Below, piece after piece: positions 7,570 to 14,509 of a stretch of DNA of 35,136 nt (positions within the stretch are counted from its first letter, which is position 1; every line of letters starts with the position of its first letter). A program made the position numbers and the translations under genes. Location: assembly GCF_030705415.1 (NCBI RefSeq), contig NZ_JAUZED010000030.1, positions 1 to 35,136 of the forward strand, read 5' to 3'. The stretch comes from Curtobacterium sp. A7_M15. Its GTDB lineage: Bacteria; Actinomycetota; Actinomycetes; Actinomycetales; Microbacteriaceae. The notes under the pieces were generated by a model. That model ran no database searches. It was not told the origin of the DNA and saw only the letters and a list, made by a program, of their open reading frames with translations.

Positions 7570-7614
7570 GGAACGTGCCCGTCCCGCCCTCGCGAGTGGG
7601 GCACGCGCCGTTCC
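7570..7614. terminator. Nested hairpin after the GntR gene
   Basis: GGAAC (7570-7574) pairs with GTTCC (7610-7614), and GTGCCC (7575-7580) pairs with GGGCAC (7599-7604). This gives a bulged stem 22 bases beyond the GntR stop codon. There is no U-run. Confidence 0.35.
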
Positions 7615-7680
7615 CGATGGTCTGCGTCGACGCGCTGCGAGCGGGCCGGACGCTCACGGTCACTCGCCCCGACGAGCCGG

Positions 7681-7686
7681 TAGCAT
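7681..7686 (+). promoter_or_regulatory. -10 hexamer TAGCAT of the MarR gene
   Basis: TAGCAT lies 37 bases before the ATG of the MarR gene, giving a short leader of about 30 bases. Unlike many genes here this one would not be leaderless. No clear -35 element is visible. Confidence 0.4.
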
Positions 7687-7723
7687 CGCCCCGACCACCC
7701 CGTCGAGCGACCCGGAGCACCAC

Positions 7724-8185
7724 ATGAGCCACCGCCAGCCGGACCGTACCGAGATCGCCGCGCGCCTCGCCGCAGCGGTCGGCCGCATCAACCGGCGGGC
7801 CCGCTCGGACTCGGCTTCGCTCGGGTACGGCCTCGTCTCGGCCCTCGCGACCATCCAGCGCGACGGACCCCTGCGCCCGGGCGACCTGTCGCGGATCGAG
7901 GTCGTCACGAAGCCGACGATGACCCGGATCCTCACCGAGCTCGAGCAGCGCGGGTTCATCGAGCGTGAAGCGGACCCCCGGGACGGCCGGGCGTTCATGG
8001 TGACCGCCACTCCCGAGGGCGTCGCGGCCGTCGAGGAAGCCCGGTCGACGCGCACCGGCATCGTCGCCGAGCTCATCGCCGACCTGCCCGAAGCCGACGT
8101 CGACGCGATCGCCGCGGCACTCGACGCCCTCGAACGCGTCGCGCAGGGCGAGCGCGTCCAGGAAGCTCACACCTCCCGGGCCTGA
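7724..8185 (+). CDS. MarR family transcriptional regulator
   Basis: A 153-aa winged helix-turn-helix regulator. The DNA-binding core is seen in LVSALATIQRDGPLRPGDLSRIEVV, TKPTMTRILTELEQRGFIEREADPRDGRAFMVTATPEG, including the DPRDGR wing typical of MarR. The N- and C-terminal helices would form the dimer interface. Length is normal. It has weak Shine-Dalgarno character before the ATG (GGAGCACC). It could act on its own promoter or on the AT-rich palindrome near 1190, but nothing in the sequence proves either link. Confidence 0.9.
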   Translation: MSHRQPDRTEIAARLAAAVGRINRRARSDSASLGYGLVSALATIQRDGPLRPGDLSRIEVVTKPTMTRILTELEQRGFIEREADPRDGRAFMVTATPEGVAAVEEARSTRTGIVAELIADLPEADVDAIAAALDALERVAQGERVQEAHTSRA

Positions 8186-8192
8186 TCAAGCC

Positions 8193-8209
8193 GTTACCGA
8201 ACCGTTACC
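8193..8209. promoter_or_regulatory. GTTACC direct repeat, MtrA- or GlnR-box-like
   Basis: GTTACC at 8193-8198 and 8204-8209 repeat with an 11-bp period, one helical turn, as expected for a head-to-tail response-regulator dimer. It lies at the upstream end of the 282-base gap before a secreted muralytic-type gene. MtrA of actinobacteria controls resuscitation-promoting factors and cell-wall hydrolases through GTnAC-type direct repeats, so MtrA is the favoured reader. GlnR sites share this spacing. Confidence 0.45.
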
Positions 8210-8269
8210 AACGGGTGGACGGACGGTTCTGCCAGACAAACTGGACGGTGCGCTCAGCAACACCGGTCA

Positions 8270-8300
8270 GGGTGGCGGCTTCGCCCAGCGGCGGCCACCC
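8270..8300. other. Stem-loop in the leader of the muralytic gene
   Basis: GGGTGGC (8270-8276) can pair with GCCACCC (8294-8300) around a 17-base loop. The gap 8186-8467 otherwise shows the GTTACC repeat and a pyrimidine-rich tract with no ribosome site I recognise. It did not match any riboswitch consensus I know, including the c-di-AMP (ydaO) class found before some actinobacterial wall-hydrolase genes. Confidence 0.3.
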
Positions 8301-8467
8301 CACGGTCGCCCGTCGGCGGACGGACGGGCCCCACACCACCGTCCGGTCCTCCCCCGGCTCGCGAACTCCCGACGACGGTCCCCCGGACGCCCGCACCCCT
8401 GCGCGCTCCCCACCCCGCGCGCACCGTCCCGAGTCACGCACCACGAGCCGGCCGACCACCGGAATCG

Positions 8468-9331
8468 ATGACAGGACGCAACACCGAACTGCCCACCACC
8501 ACCGCCTCGACCCGACGTGAGGCCCTGGACTCCCCCAACCGCCGCCTCCGCCGCGCGCTCCGCCGCCCCGCCACGCTCATCGTGGGCGGGGCCGCGGTCC
8601 TCGCGGTCGCCGGAGGCATCGCCACCGTCGGCACCCAACCCGCGATCGGCGAGGCCCTCGGCATGCCGACCGCCAGCGCGACCGCTGCGCCGGCACTCGC
8701 CGGGACCGCGCTCGACCGTGCCCAGGCGGCGGCGACCATCGCCACCGCCGAGACGATCGCCGACTCCGCCAACGAGAAGACCGACACCCGCGTCCTCGAG
8801 CGCCGCATCGACGCACTCGACGACTACCGGAAGCTCTCCGGTGCGGCGCTCACCTCGCGGATCTCCTCGACGGTCGCCGCCACGACGGCGGTCGCGGACG
8901 CCAGCGCCGCACAGGACAAGCGGGACGCCGACGCGAAGGCCGCCGCTGCCGCCGCAGCGAAGCGTGCCGCCCAGGAGCGGGCAGCCGCCGCCGAGGCCGC
9001 GCGCGCGCAGGCCGCCGCGAACACCGTCGCCGGCGCGAAGTCGACCGCGAGCTCGATGGCGTCGTCGAAGTACGGCTGGGGTTCCGACCAGTTCCAGTGC
9101 CTCGACAGCCTCTGGACCAAGGAGTCCGGCTGGAACTACCAGGCCGTGAACGCGAACGGCGGCGCGACGGGCATCCCGCAGGCACTCCCCGGCTCGAAGA
9201 TGGCCACGGTCGGCTCGGACTGGCAGACCAACGCGACCACCCAGATCACCTGGGGTCTGCAGTACATCAGCGACGCGTACGGTACCCCGTGCGCCGCGTG
9301 GTCGCACTCGCAGGCGTCGAACTTCTACTGA
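8468..9331 (+). CDS. Secreted transglycosylase-like (Rpf/SLT-type) cell-wall protein
   Basis: A 287-aa exported protein. A basic N-terminus (RRLRRALRRP) precedes a hydrophobic segment at about 37-57 (TLIVGGAAVLAVAGGIAT). It is followed by an Ala-rich, probably coiled-coil region (about 75-200, with repeated AAAAAAKRAAQERAAAAE). The C-terminal domain (about 205-287) reads FQCLDSLWTKESGWNYQAVN, GGATGIPQALPGSKM, TQITWGLQYI and CAAWSHSQ. This matches the SLT/Rpf-like lysozyme-fold domain, with a probable catalytic Glu in TKESGWN and a Cys pair for a disulfide. It likely trims or cleaves peptidoglycan outside the membrane. The long leader and GTTACC repeat suggest regulated expression. A strong hairpin terminator follows. 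Confidence 0.88.
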   Translation: MTGRNTELPTTTASTRREALDSPNRRLRRALRRPATLIVGGAAVLAVAGGIATVGTQPAIGEALGMPTASATAAPALAGTALDRAQAAATIATAETIADSANEKTDTRVLERRIDALDDYRKLSGAALTSRISSTVAATTAVADASAAQDKRDADAKAAAAAAAKRAAQERAAAAEAARAQAAANTVAGAKSTASSMASSKYGWGSDQFQCLDSLWTKESGWNYQAVNANGGATGIPQALPGSKMATVGSDWQTNATTQITWGLQYISDAYGTPCAAWSHSQASNFY

Positions 9332-9348
9332 GCCGACGGCGGCACGGA

Positions 9349-9391
9349 ACGACGAACGGCCCCGGGTCCTGCACCCGGGGCCGTTCGTCGT
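9349..9391. terminator. Perfect 19-bp-stem hairpin terminator
   Basis: ACGACGAACGGCCCCGGGT (9349-9367) pairs perfectly with 9373-9391 around a CCTGC loop. It starts 18 bases after the muralytic gene stop. The right arm ends only one base before the -10-like TAGGCA of the next gene, so the hairpin DNA also occupies that gene's -35 position. Confidence 0.85.
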
Positions 9392-9392
9392 G

Positions 9393-9398
9393 TAGGCA
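9393..9398 (+). promoter_or_regulatory. -10-like TAGGCA before the ltrA-like gene
   Basis: TAGGCA ends 7 bases before the GTG at 9406, the leaderless arrangement seen repeatedly in this window. Confidence 0.45.
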
Positions 9399-9405
9399 TA
9401 CCCAG

Positions 9406-10554
9406 GTGACCACCATCGGACTCCGCCGCATGGCACCCCGGGACCCGACCGAGGGACACCGCGCCGCCAGCCCCCTCGAGCTCCTCTTCGACCTCGTCTT
9501 CGTGGTCGCCGTCGGGTTCGCCGCGACGAACCTGCACGAGATCGAGGTCGAGGGACACGTCTCGTCGGCCGTCCTCGCCTACGCCTTCGTCTTCTTCGCG
9601 ATCTGGTGGGCGTGGATCAACTTCACCTGGTTCGCCACCTCGTTCGACACCGACGACTGGCTCTACCGCGTCATGACCTTCGTGCAGATGGCCGGGGTGC
9701 TCGTGCTCGCGGCCGGGGTGCACGCCGCGATGGTCGAGGGATCGACCACGGTCGTCGTGCTCGGGTACGTGATCATGCGGCTCGCCCTGGTCGGGCAGTG
9801 GCTCCGGGTCGCCGCGTCGTCGCCGGAGTACCGGCGGACCGCGCTCCGGTACGCCGGCGGCATCGTCGTCGTCCAGGTGCTCTGGGTCCTCGCGATCCTG
9901 CTGCCGGACGACGTCGCCTGGGGCGTGGTCCCGGTGCTCATCCTGCTCGAGGTCCTCGTGCCGCCCTTCGCCGAGGCCGGCACGCGGACGACCCCGTGGC
10001 ACACCCGGCACATCGCGGAGCGGTACTCCCTCTTCACGCTCATCGTCCTGGGCGAGGGGCTCGTGGCGTCGGCGAACGCGGTCATCGACGGCATCGCGCA
10101 CGCCGAGCACCTCGGCTCGCTCCTCGTGCTCGCCGCGTGCGGACTCGTGATCGTCGCCGGACTCTGGTGGATCTACTTCTCCCGCGAGCAGCACGACCAC
10201 ATCCGGTCGCTGCCGACCGCGCTGGTGTTCGGGTACGGGCACTACCTCGTGTTCGCCGCCGCCGGGGCACTCCCGGCGGGGATCGAGGTCGCGGTGAGCG
10301 CGGACGCGGGCGAGGCGGACCTGTCGCACGCGTCGGTCGCCGCCACGATCGCCGTGCCGGTCGCGCTGTTCGTGCTGTCGATCTGGGCCCTGGCACTCCG
10401 CCCCTCCCTCAGCCTCGGATGGAACGTCGTCGTCGTGGCACTCGCGCTCGCGGTGCTCGCGAGCATCGCCGTGCCGACGGTGTCCCTCGTGGCGACGGCA
10501 CTGCTCGTCGCCGCGGTGGTCGTCGTGCTCGAGGTGGCCGACCGGCGGCCGTGA
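9406..10554 (+). CDS. Low temperature requirement protein A (LtrA) family membrane protein
   Basis: A 382-aa polytopic membrane protein with about ten to twelve hydrophobic segments. The family opening is clear: LELLFDLVFVVAVGFAATNLHE, followed by YAFVFFAIWWAWINFTWFATSFDTDDW, then RVMTFVQMAGVLVLAAGVH. Later it shows RHIAERYSLFTLIVLGEGLVAS, a second LtrA hallmark, and GLWWIYFSREQHDH. LtrA was named for a Listeria gene needed at low temperature; the molecular function is unknown. The GTG at 9406 fits the leaderless promoter, and an ATG at 9430 (MAPRDPTEG) is the alternative. It converges with the stress operon at 10655, separated by a hairpin repeat. Confidence 0.9.
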   Translation: MTTIGLRRMAPRDPTEGHRAASPLELLFDLVFVVAVGFAATNLHEIEVEGHVSSAVLAYAFVFFAIWWAWINFTWFATSFDTDDWLYRVMTFVQMAGVLVLAAGVHAAMVEGSTTVVVLGYVIMRLALVGQWLRVAASSPEYRRTALRYAGGIVVVQVLWVLAILLPDDVAWGVVPVLILLEVLVPPFAEAGTRTTPWHTRHIAERYSLFTLIVLGEGLVASANAVIDGIAHAEHLGSLLVLAACGLVIVAGLWWIYFSREQHDHIRSLPTALVFGYGHYLVFAAAGALPAGIEVAVSADAGEADLSHASVAATIAVPVALFVLSIWALALRPSLSLGWNVVVVALALAVLASIAVPTVSLVATALLVAAVVVVLEVADRRP

Positions 10555-10601
10555 CCCGCGGGCCGAGGTCCGCAGGGCACTGACGGTGACCCGCTGACGG
10601 A

Positions 10602-10637
10602 CGGGAGGCGCGGTGCGGGCCCGTCCCGTGCCTCCCG
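10602..10637. repeat. Dispersed palindromic repeat, copy 1 (possible bidirectional terminator)
   Basis: CGGGAGGCGCGG (10602-10613) pairs with CCGTGCCTCCCG (10626-10637) with one G-T mismatch. The 12-base loop contains the self-complementary CGGGCCCG. A second full copy with the same stem and loop core lies at 34252-34283. Here it sits between two converging genes, a natural terminator position. Confidence 0.7.
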
Positions 10638-10654
10638 AGCCGCGGGTGGTCCCG

Positions 10655-10963
10655 TCAGCCGACGCGCGCGATCCGCACGTCGACCCGGCTCAGCGCCAGA
10701 CCGTGTTCGGTCGCCGCGGCGAGCGCCGCGAGGTGCGCCGCACGTGCCGTCTCGGGTGCCGGCACGGACCCGTCGGTGCCGATCACGATGCGGAGCACGT
10801 CGTCGTCGAGCACCACGCGTGCGACCGTGGTGCGGGTCGCCAGGTTCTTGGCGGCACCGACCGCGCTGCCGAGCGTCGGGCGAGCCCGGTAGAGCTCCGC
10901 GACACCGGGGACCGCGACGACCGCTGCCTCGATCGCGGCGAAGGTCTCGTCGTGGCTGCTCAT
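10655..10963 (-). CDS. Small conserved protein of the Asp23/ECF stress operon
   Basis: A 102-aa soluble protein beginning MSSHDETFAAIEAAVVAVPGVAELY. The middle reads TVARVVLDDDVLRIVIGTDGSVPAPETARAAHLAALAA. The pattern (PGVAELY, then a beta strand VLRIVIG, then helices) resembles a short Asp23/Gls24-like or related small domain often found beside Asp23 genes, but I do not recognise a named family with confidence. The ATG at 10963 has GAGGAGG upstream and overlaps the stop of the Asp23 gene (ATGA), so it is translationally coupled as the last gene of the operon. Confidence 0.75.
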   Translation of the reverse strand: MSSHDETFAAIEAAVVAVPGVAELYRARPTLGSAVGAAKNLATRTTVARVVLDDDVLRIVIGTDGSVPAPETARAAHLAALAAATEHGLALSRVDVRIARVG

Positions 10964-11592
10964 GCTCGGTCCTCCTCGGCGTCGTGGCCGTGCTCGCCGT
11001 CGGACGGTGGCAGCAGGTCGCGCACCACGACGTCGACGGACTCGACGAACAGGTCGGTCTCGGTCGCCAGCACCTCGGCCCCGGCCTCGCGGATCGCCGA
11101 GGCGACGCGCTGGATCTGCGACCCTGCGCGGACGGCGATCTCGACCACGATGCGCACCGGTGCGCCGAGCTCGGTGACGTCCCCCTCGAGCGTGCAGCGC
11201 GCGATGAGGGCGTCGGGCACGGCGTCGCCGGCGGTCCGGACGAGCGAGCGGATGGCGCCCTCGGTCATCACCGGGCGCTCGGTCGGTGCCGCCGGGCGGA
11301 GCGGTACGTCGCGGCCGGCACGCGCCTCGAGCGAGATGTTGGCGAGCACGCCGCTGATCCACGACTCGTCGGCCGGCGCCTCCCGTTCGGCGGCGGCCTC
11401 GAGCGAGCCGAGCGAGGACTGCCGGAGCCGCACGATCGCGGCGAGCGCGTTCTGGCACGCCGGGGACTGGTCGATGCTGGGGTCGGCCGGCTGCATGCCG
11501 GCGTCGAGGTAGTCGGCCAACTCGTCGATCGTGTGGCCGTCGAGGTCCTCGGGTTCGAGGGAGTCGAGCCGGACGGGATCGGGTTCGGTCAT
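10960..11592 (-). CDS. Asp23/Gls24 family envelope stress response protein
   Basis: A 210-aa protein. The C-terminal half (about 95-200) shows the Asp23/Gls24 pattern: GAPVRIVVEIAVRAGSQIQRVASAIREAGAEVL, then VESVDVVVRDLLPP. In Gram-positive bacteria such proteins gather at the membrane and respond to envelope stress. The N-terminal part is unusual: GHTIDELADYLDAGMQPADPSI, SPACQNALAAIVRLRQ. This helical, Cys-containing segment resembles the short regulatory domains found next to ECF sigma genes. The ATG at 11592 is chosen for its 7-base spacing from GGAGG and its ATGA overlap with the sigma gene stop; an in-frame ATG at 11598 is too close to that site. The overlap with sigma implies a direct functional partnership. 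Confidence 0.82.
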   Translation of the reverse strand: MTEPDPVRLDSLEPEDLDGHTIDELADYLDAGMQPADPSIDQSPACQNALAAIVRLRQSSLGSLEAAAEREAPADESWISGVLANISLEARAGRDVPLRPAAPTERPVMTEGAIRSLVRTAGDAVPDALIARCTLEGDVTELGAPVRIVVEIAVRAGSQIQRVASAIREAGAEVLATETDLFVESVDVVVRDLLPPSDGEHGHDAEEDRA

Positions 11593-12143
11593 CGCCATCC
11601 CTCCATGAGACGGATCATGTTCTTGCGCGCCCGGGAGAGGAGTCCGCGGACGGTCGAGGGCGGGAGGTCCAGTTCCTCCGCGATGGCCTCGTACGAGTAC
11701 TCGAGCACTTCCTTCATGATCCACGTCCGGCGCTGTGCCTCGGGGAGTTCCGCGAGTGCCGTCTCGACCGCTTCCTCGCGGGAGCGGGCCTCGGCGACGC
11801 GTTCGGGCGCGTCGTGCGCGGGTGCCTCCACCTCGAGCTCGGTGACGTCGTCGTGGAACCGTCGGGCCCGGATGCGGTCGATGCACTTCCGGCTGAGGAT
11901 GCGCATGAGCCACGCCTTGACCCGGGCACCGTCCTGGAGCGTGTCGAGCTGGTTCCAGGCCGTGATGAACGTCTCCTGCACGACGTCGTCGAGTTCGTCG
12001 GTCGAGCCGAGAGTTCGGCGCGCGTAGGCACGGAGGAGCGGGGTGTGGCGCCGGATGAGGACCTCGAACGCCCGGACGTCGCCGTCGGACGATCGACCAG
12101 CGAGGACGGCGTCGTCGAGGTCGGTGAGGGGCTGGTGGTGCAC
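11589..12143 (-). CDS. ECF-type RNA polymerase sigma factor
   Basis: A 184-aa sigma-70 family factor with only regions 2 and 4. Region 2 (about 25-95) includes FEVLIRRHTPLLRAYARRTLG, DELDDVVQETFITAWNQLD and KAWLMRILSRKCIDRIRARR. Region 4 (about 125-180) includes LAELPEAQRRTWIMKEVLEYSYEAIAEELDLPPSTVRGLLSRARKNM, the helix-turn-helix for -35 binding. The start is a GTG after AAGGAAAG. No adjacent gene encodes a classical zinc-binding (HxxxCxxC) anti-sigma; the next gene, overlapping by ATGA, is the Asp23-family protein. The factor likely drives an envelope or general stress regulon, possibly its own operon. Confidence 0.92.
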   Translation of the reverse strand: MHHQPLTDLDDAVLAGRSSDGDVRAFEVLIRRHTPLLRAYARRTLGSTDELDDVVQETFITAWNQLDTLQDGARVKAWLMRILSRKCIDRIRARRFHDDVTELEVEAPAHDAPERVAEARSREEAVETALAELPEAQRRTWIMKEVLEYSYEAIAEELDLPPSTVRGLLSRARKNMIRLMEGWR

Positions 12144-12213
12144 GCTTTCCTTCTACTGGGGTCGGGTCGGGGGTTCCTGAGTGCGGCCGGGTCCGGCAGC
12201 TGCCGTCTCGTCG

Positions 12214-12375
12214 CTAGCGGGCGTGGGCCGGGTGGCCGTGCGCGCGGCGGACCTTCATCGGGCCGACGGGCCGTGCGGCCAGCGAGCGGACGCGTGCCTG
12301 CGCCAGGACGTGCTCGTGCCCGACCCGGACGAGCGCGGTGGTCACGATGGCTGCTGCGGGTGTGGTGTCGGTCAT
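12214..12375 (-). CDS. 53-aa basic small ORF upstream of the sigma gene
   Basis: A small ORF whose support is mainly its ribosome site: GGAGGAA lies 7 bases before the ATG at 12375, the strongest such site in the area. Codon third positions are nearly all G or C, like real genes here. The product starts MTDTTPAAAIVTTALVRVGHEH and ends in a His/Arg-rich tail (KVRRAHGHPAHAR). I recognise no family. It ends 70 bases before the sigma gene and may be the first gene of that operon, or a short leader peptide. It diverges from the MOSC gene. Confidence 0.5.
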   Translation of the reverse strand: MTDTTPAAAIVTTALVRVGHEHVLAQARVRSLAARPVGPMKVRRAHGHPAHAR

Positions 12376-12471
12376 GTCGGGTTCCTCCAACCGGGTGCTC
12401 ACCTATGGGACGGACCGGACGCCCGGATCGTCACACTTCTGCGCGGTCGAGTTCTGCGGCATGGTGGTCAC

Positions 12472-13137
12472 ATGCCCCTCGTCACCGCCGTCTGCCGTGT
12501 CGACCGTCTGCTGCCCGACTCCGGCACCATCGGGGTCACCGCGATCGACAAGCGCCCCGTCGAGGGCCCTGTCCGGGTCCGCCCGCTCGGGCTGTACGCC
12601 GACGTGCAGGCGGACCGGAAGCACCACGGCGGCGAGGACCAGGCGGTGTACGCCTACGCCGACGAGGACGCGGCGTACTTCGCGCAGCTGCTCGACCGCG
12701 AGGTCCCGCCGGGGCTCTTCGGCGAGAACCTGCGCACCACGGGTGTCGACGTCACCGGGGCCGTGACCGGGGAGCGCTGGCGGATCGGCGAGACCCTCGA
12801 GCTCGAGGTCACGATCCCGCGGATCCCCTGCGGCACCTTCGCCCGCCGGATGCGGGTGGACAAGTGGGTCAAGCGGTTCACGGAGGAAGGTCGCCCCGGT
12901 GCCTACCTCCGCGTGGTGCGGTCCGGACCCGTGTCCGCCGGCGACCCGGTCGTCGTCACCCATCGACCGGACCACGGTGTCACGATCGGTCAGGTCTTCG
13001 CCGGGTTGACGCCCGAGCAGGCCCGGGCGGTGCTGGCGTCTGGGCACGGCACGGGGCCGGGTGGCCCGGGGACGGGCGGGCTCGCGCCGAAGGTCGTCCG
13101 CGACGTGTCGAAGGTGCTCGCGCGCGCGTCCGCGTGA
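12472..13137 (+). CDS. MOSC domain-containing protein
   Basis: A 221-aa protein of the MOSC (molybdenum cofactor sulfurase C-terminal) family, related to YiiM. Visible features are KRPVEGPVRVRPLGLYADVQADRKHHGG near the N-terminus, then FGENLRTTGVDV, GERWRIGETLELEVT and PRIPCGTF, with the conserved MOSC Cys. Relatives bind molybdenum cofactor and help detoxify N-hydroxylated compounds; the specific substrate here is unknown. The ATG at 12472 follows CATGGT by 6 bases, consistent with a leaderless mRNA. The C-terminal 40 residues include a Gly/Pro-rich stretch. It converges with the YjbR gene, with 11 bases between the stops. Confidence 0.88.
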   Translation: MPLVTAVCRVDRLLPDSGTIGVTAIDKRPVEGPVRVRPLGLYADVQADRKHHGGEDQAVYAYADEDAAYFAQLLDREVPPGLFGENLRTTGVDVTGAVTGERWRIGETLELEVTIPRIPCGTFARRMRVDKWVKRFTEEGRPGAYLRVVRSGPVSAGDPVVVTHRPDHGVTIGQVFAGLTPEQARAVLASGHGTGPGGPGTGGLAPKVVRDVSKVLARASA

Positions 13138-13148
13138 GCGCGCTGCGG

Positions 13149-13532
13149 TCAGTCCTGCTGCGTCCGTCGCACGGGGTCGATCGGCCGCTTCGCCTGCGGC
13201 AGCTTCGCCACGACGAGGTCGTACGCGTTGCCGACGAGGTCCTCCACCAGGGTCTCGTCGATGCCGTCCCCGGGTGACAGCGTGATCCAGTGCTGCTTGT
13301 TCATGTGCCAGCCGGGGGTGATCTCGGCGTGGTCGCGCACCAGGGCGGCTCCGTGGGGTGGAGCGCACTTGAGGTTCACGATCGGCACGCCGCGGAGCTC
13401 GGACGTCATCACGAACATCTTGCCGACGACCTTGTAGACGAGCGCTCCCTCGCCGAAGGGCTGGGTCTCCGCCACCGCCGGCAGTGCCATCGCGGTGCGG
13501 ATCGCGACCTCGTGCAGCGTCTCGCCGTCCAT
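13149..13532 (-). CDS. MmcQ/YjbR family DNA-binding-like protein
   Basis: A 127-aa protein of the YjbR/MmcQ (CyaY-like fold) family. It shows ETQPFGEGALVYKVVGKMFVMTSE, VNLKCAPPHGAALVRDH, then ITPGWHMNKQHWITLSPGDG and DETLVEDLVGNAYDLVVAKLP. The KxxK-type core and the HMNKxHW motif are characteristic. These proteins have a DNA-binding-like fold, but no established cellular role. ATG 13532 is used; CATGCT lies 6 bases upstream, so it too may be leaderless. An in-frame longer version would add 17 residues that do not look conserved. Confidence 0.85.
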   Translation of the reverse strand: MDGETLHEVAIRTAMALPAVAETQPFGEGALVYKVVGKMFVMTSELRGVPIVNLKCAPPHGAALVRDHAEITPGWHMNKQHWITLSPGDGIDETLVEDLVGNAYDLVVAKLPQAKRPIDPVRRTQQD

Positions 13533-13603
13533 CGCCCCAGCATGCACCGGACCGCCGACGGTGCACCTCGTTCTGGGGTACACCGGGACCTCGGCATGCG
13601 AAC

Positions 13604-13609
13604 TATCCT
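13604..13609 (+). promoter_or_regulatory. -10 hexamer TATCCT of a leaderless excalibur-gene mRNA
   Basis: TATCCT ends 6 bases before the GTG at 13616. It fixes the start much further downstream than the longest open frame, which begins at 13484. Confidence 0.6.
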
Positions 13610-13615
13610 CAGGCC

Positions 13616-13915
13616 GTGCACATCACCCGAACCCTCAGCATCGCCGCCGCCACCGCCGTGCTCGCCGCGACCGCCGTCGTCGGTGGCGCCTCGACCGCGC
13701 AGGCCGCCCCCACCGTCTACAAGAACTGCACCGCCGTGCAGAAGGTGTACTCGGGCGGGATCGCGAAGAAGTCCGTCACGAAGAACCGCGTCACCTCGAA
13801 GGGCAAGGTGACGTACCGGGCACTCAAGGGCACGGTGAAGAAGGACGACGCGCTCTACGCGGCGAACAAGAAGCTGGACGCCGACGGCGACGGGATCGCC
13901 TGCGAGAAGAGCTGA
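13616..13915 (+). CDS. Secreted excalibur calcium-binding domain protein
   Basis: A 99-aa exported protein. The GTG start gives a clean signal peptide: HITRTLSIAAATAVLAATAVV, with a probable AQA-A cleavage near residue 30. The mature part is Lys-rich and contains NCTAVQKVYSGGI near its start. It ends with LDADGDGIACEKS, the excalibur motif DxDxDGxxCE, which probably binds calcium, and the two Cys likely form a disulfide. Such domains occur on surface or secreted nucleases and small wall proteins; here the domain stands almost alone. It converges on cysE with only 9 bases between the stops. Confidence 0.9.
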   Translation: MHITRTLSIAAATAVLAATAVVGGASTAQAAPTVYKNCTAVQKVYSGGIAKKSVTKNRVTSKGKVTYRALKGTVKKDDALYAANKKLDADGDGIACEKS

Positions 13916-13924
13916 CCGGACCGT

Positions 13925-14509
13925 TCAGAGGGGCGGGACGCCCTCGTGGCCCGAGCGTGGGCGAGCCGTCCCGGCGACGCCCGTCACGACCGACCCCGGT
14001 GGGACGTCCTTCGTCACCACGGTGTTCGCCCCGACGACGGAGTCCGCGCCGACCGTGATGGCGCCGATGAGCGACGACCCGGCACCGAGCACGACCCGGT
14101 CCCCCACCGCCGGGTGCCGACGCGCCCCCGGCCCGTGGTCGCCCCCACGGCCGCCGAGGGTCACCCCGTGGAAGAGCACGACGTCGTCCCCGACCACCGC
14201 GGTCTCCCCGATGACGACCCCCATGCCGTGGTCGATGAAGAACCGGCGGCCGATGCGGGCACCGGGGTGGATCTCGATGCCGGTGACCGACCGGGCGACC
14301 TGCGCGACGACCCGGGCGACGAACCGCGAACCCGGCAGGTGCTCGGCGATCCAGAGCCGGTGCGTCAGCCGGTACGTCCAGACGGCGTGCAGCCCCGAGT
14401 ACACGATCGCGTTCTCGAGGTCCCCACGGGACGCCGGGTCACCGCGACGTGCTGCGGCCAGGTCCTCCCGGACGGTCCGCAGCACGCCTCGTCGGACGGG
14501 ACGACTCAC
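13925..14509 (-). CDS. cysE: Serine O-acetyltransferase
   Basis: A 194-aa short-form serine acetyltransferase, making O-acetylserine from serine and acetyl-CoA, the first step of cysteine synthesis. It has an N-terminal helical part ([34 protein letters not shown]) and a left-handed beta helix of hexapeptide repeats: [41 protein letters not shown]. The catalytic His lies in [11 protein letters not shown]. The GTG start at 14509 overlaps the cysK stop (GTGA), so cysK-cysE form one coupled operon and the two proteins probably assemble as cysteine synthase complex. The C-terminus ends GVPPL rather than the Ile tail often used to dock into CysK. Confidence 0.94.
   Translation of the reverse strand: MSRPVRRGVLRTVREDLAAARRGDPASRGDLENAIVYSGLHAVWTYRLTHRLWIAEHLPGSRFVARVVAQVARSVTGIEIHPGARIGRRFFIDHGMGVVIGETAVVGDDVVLFHGVTLGGRGGDHGPGARRHPAVGDRVVLGAGSSLIGAITVGADSVVGANTVVTKDVPPGSVVTGVAGTARPRSGHEGVPPL

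Noticed and set aside
8186-8467. c-di-AMP (ydaO) riboswitch before the muralytic gene
   Set aside because: Such riboswitches precede some actinobacterial wall-hydrolase genes, but I could not find the conserved ydaO core elements. A covariance-model search would settle it.
11378-11390. GGCGCCTCCCG resembling the dispersed palindrome arm
   Set aside because: It lies within the Asp23 coding sequence and matches only part of the arm, so chance is enough.
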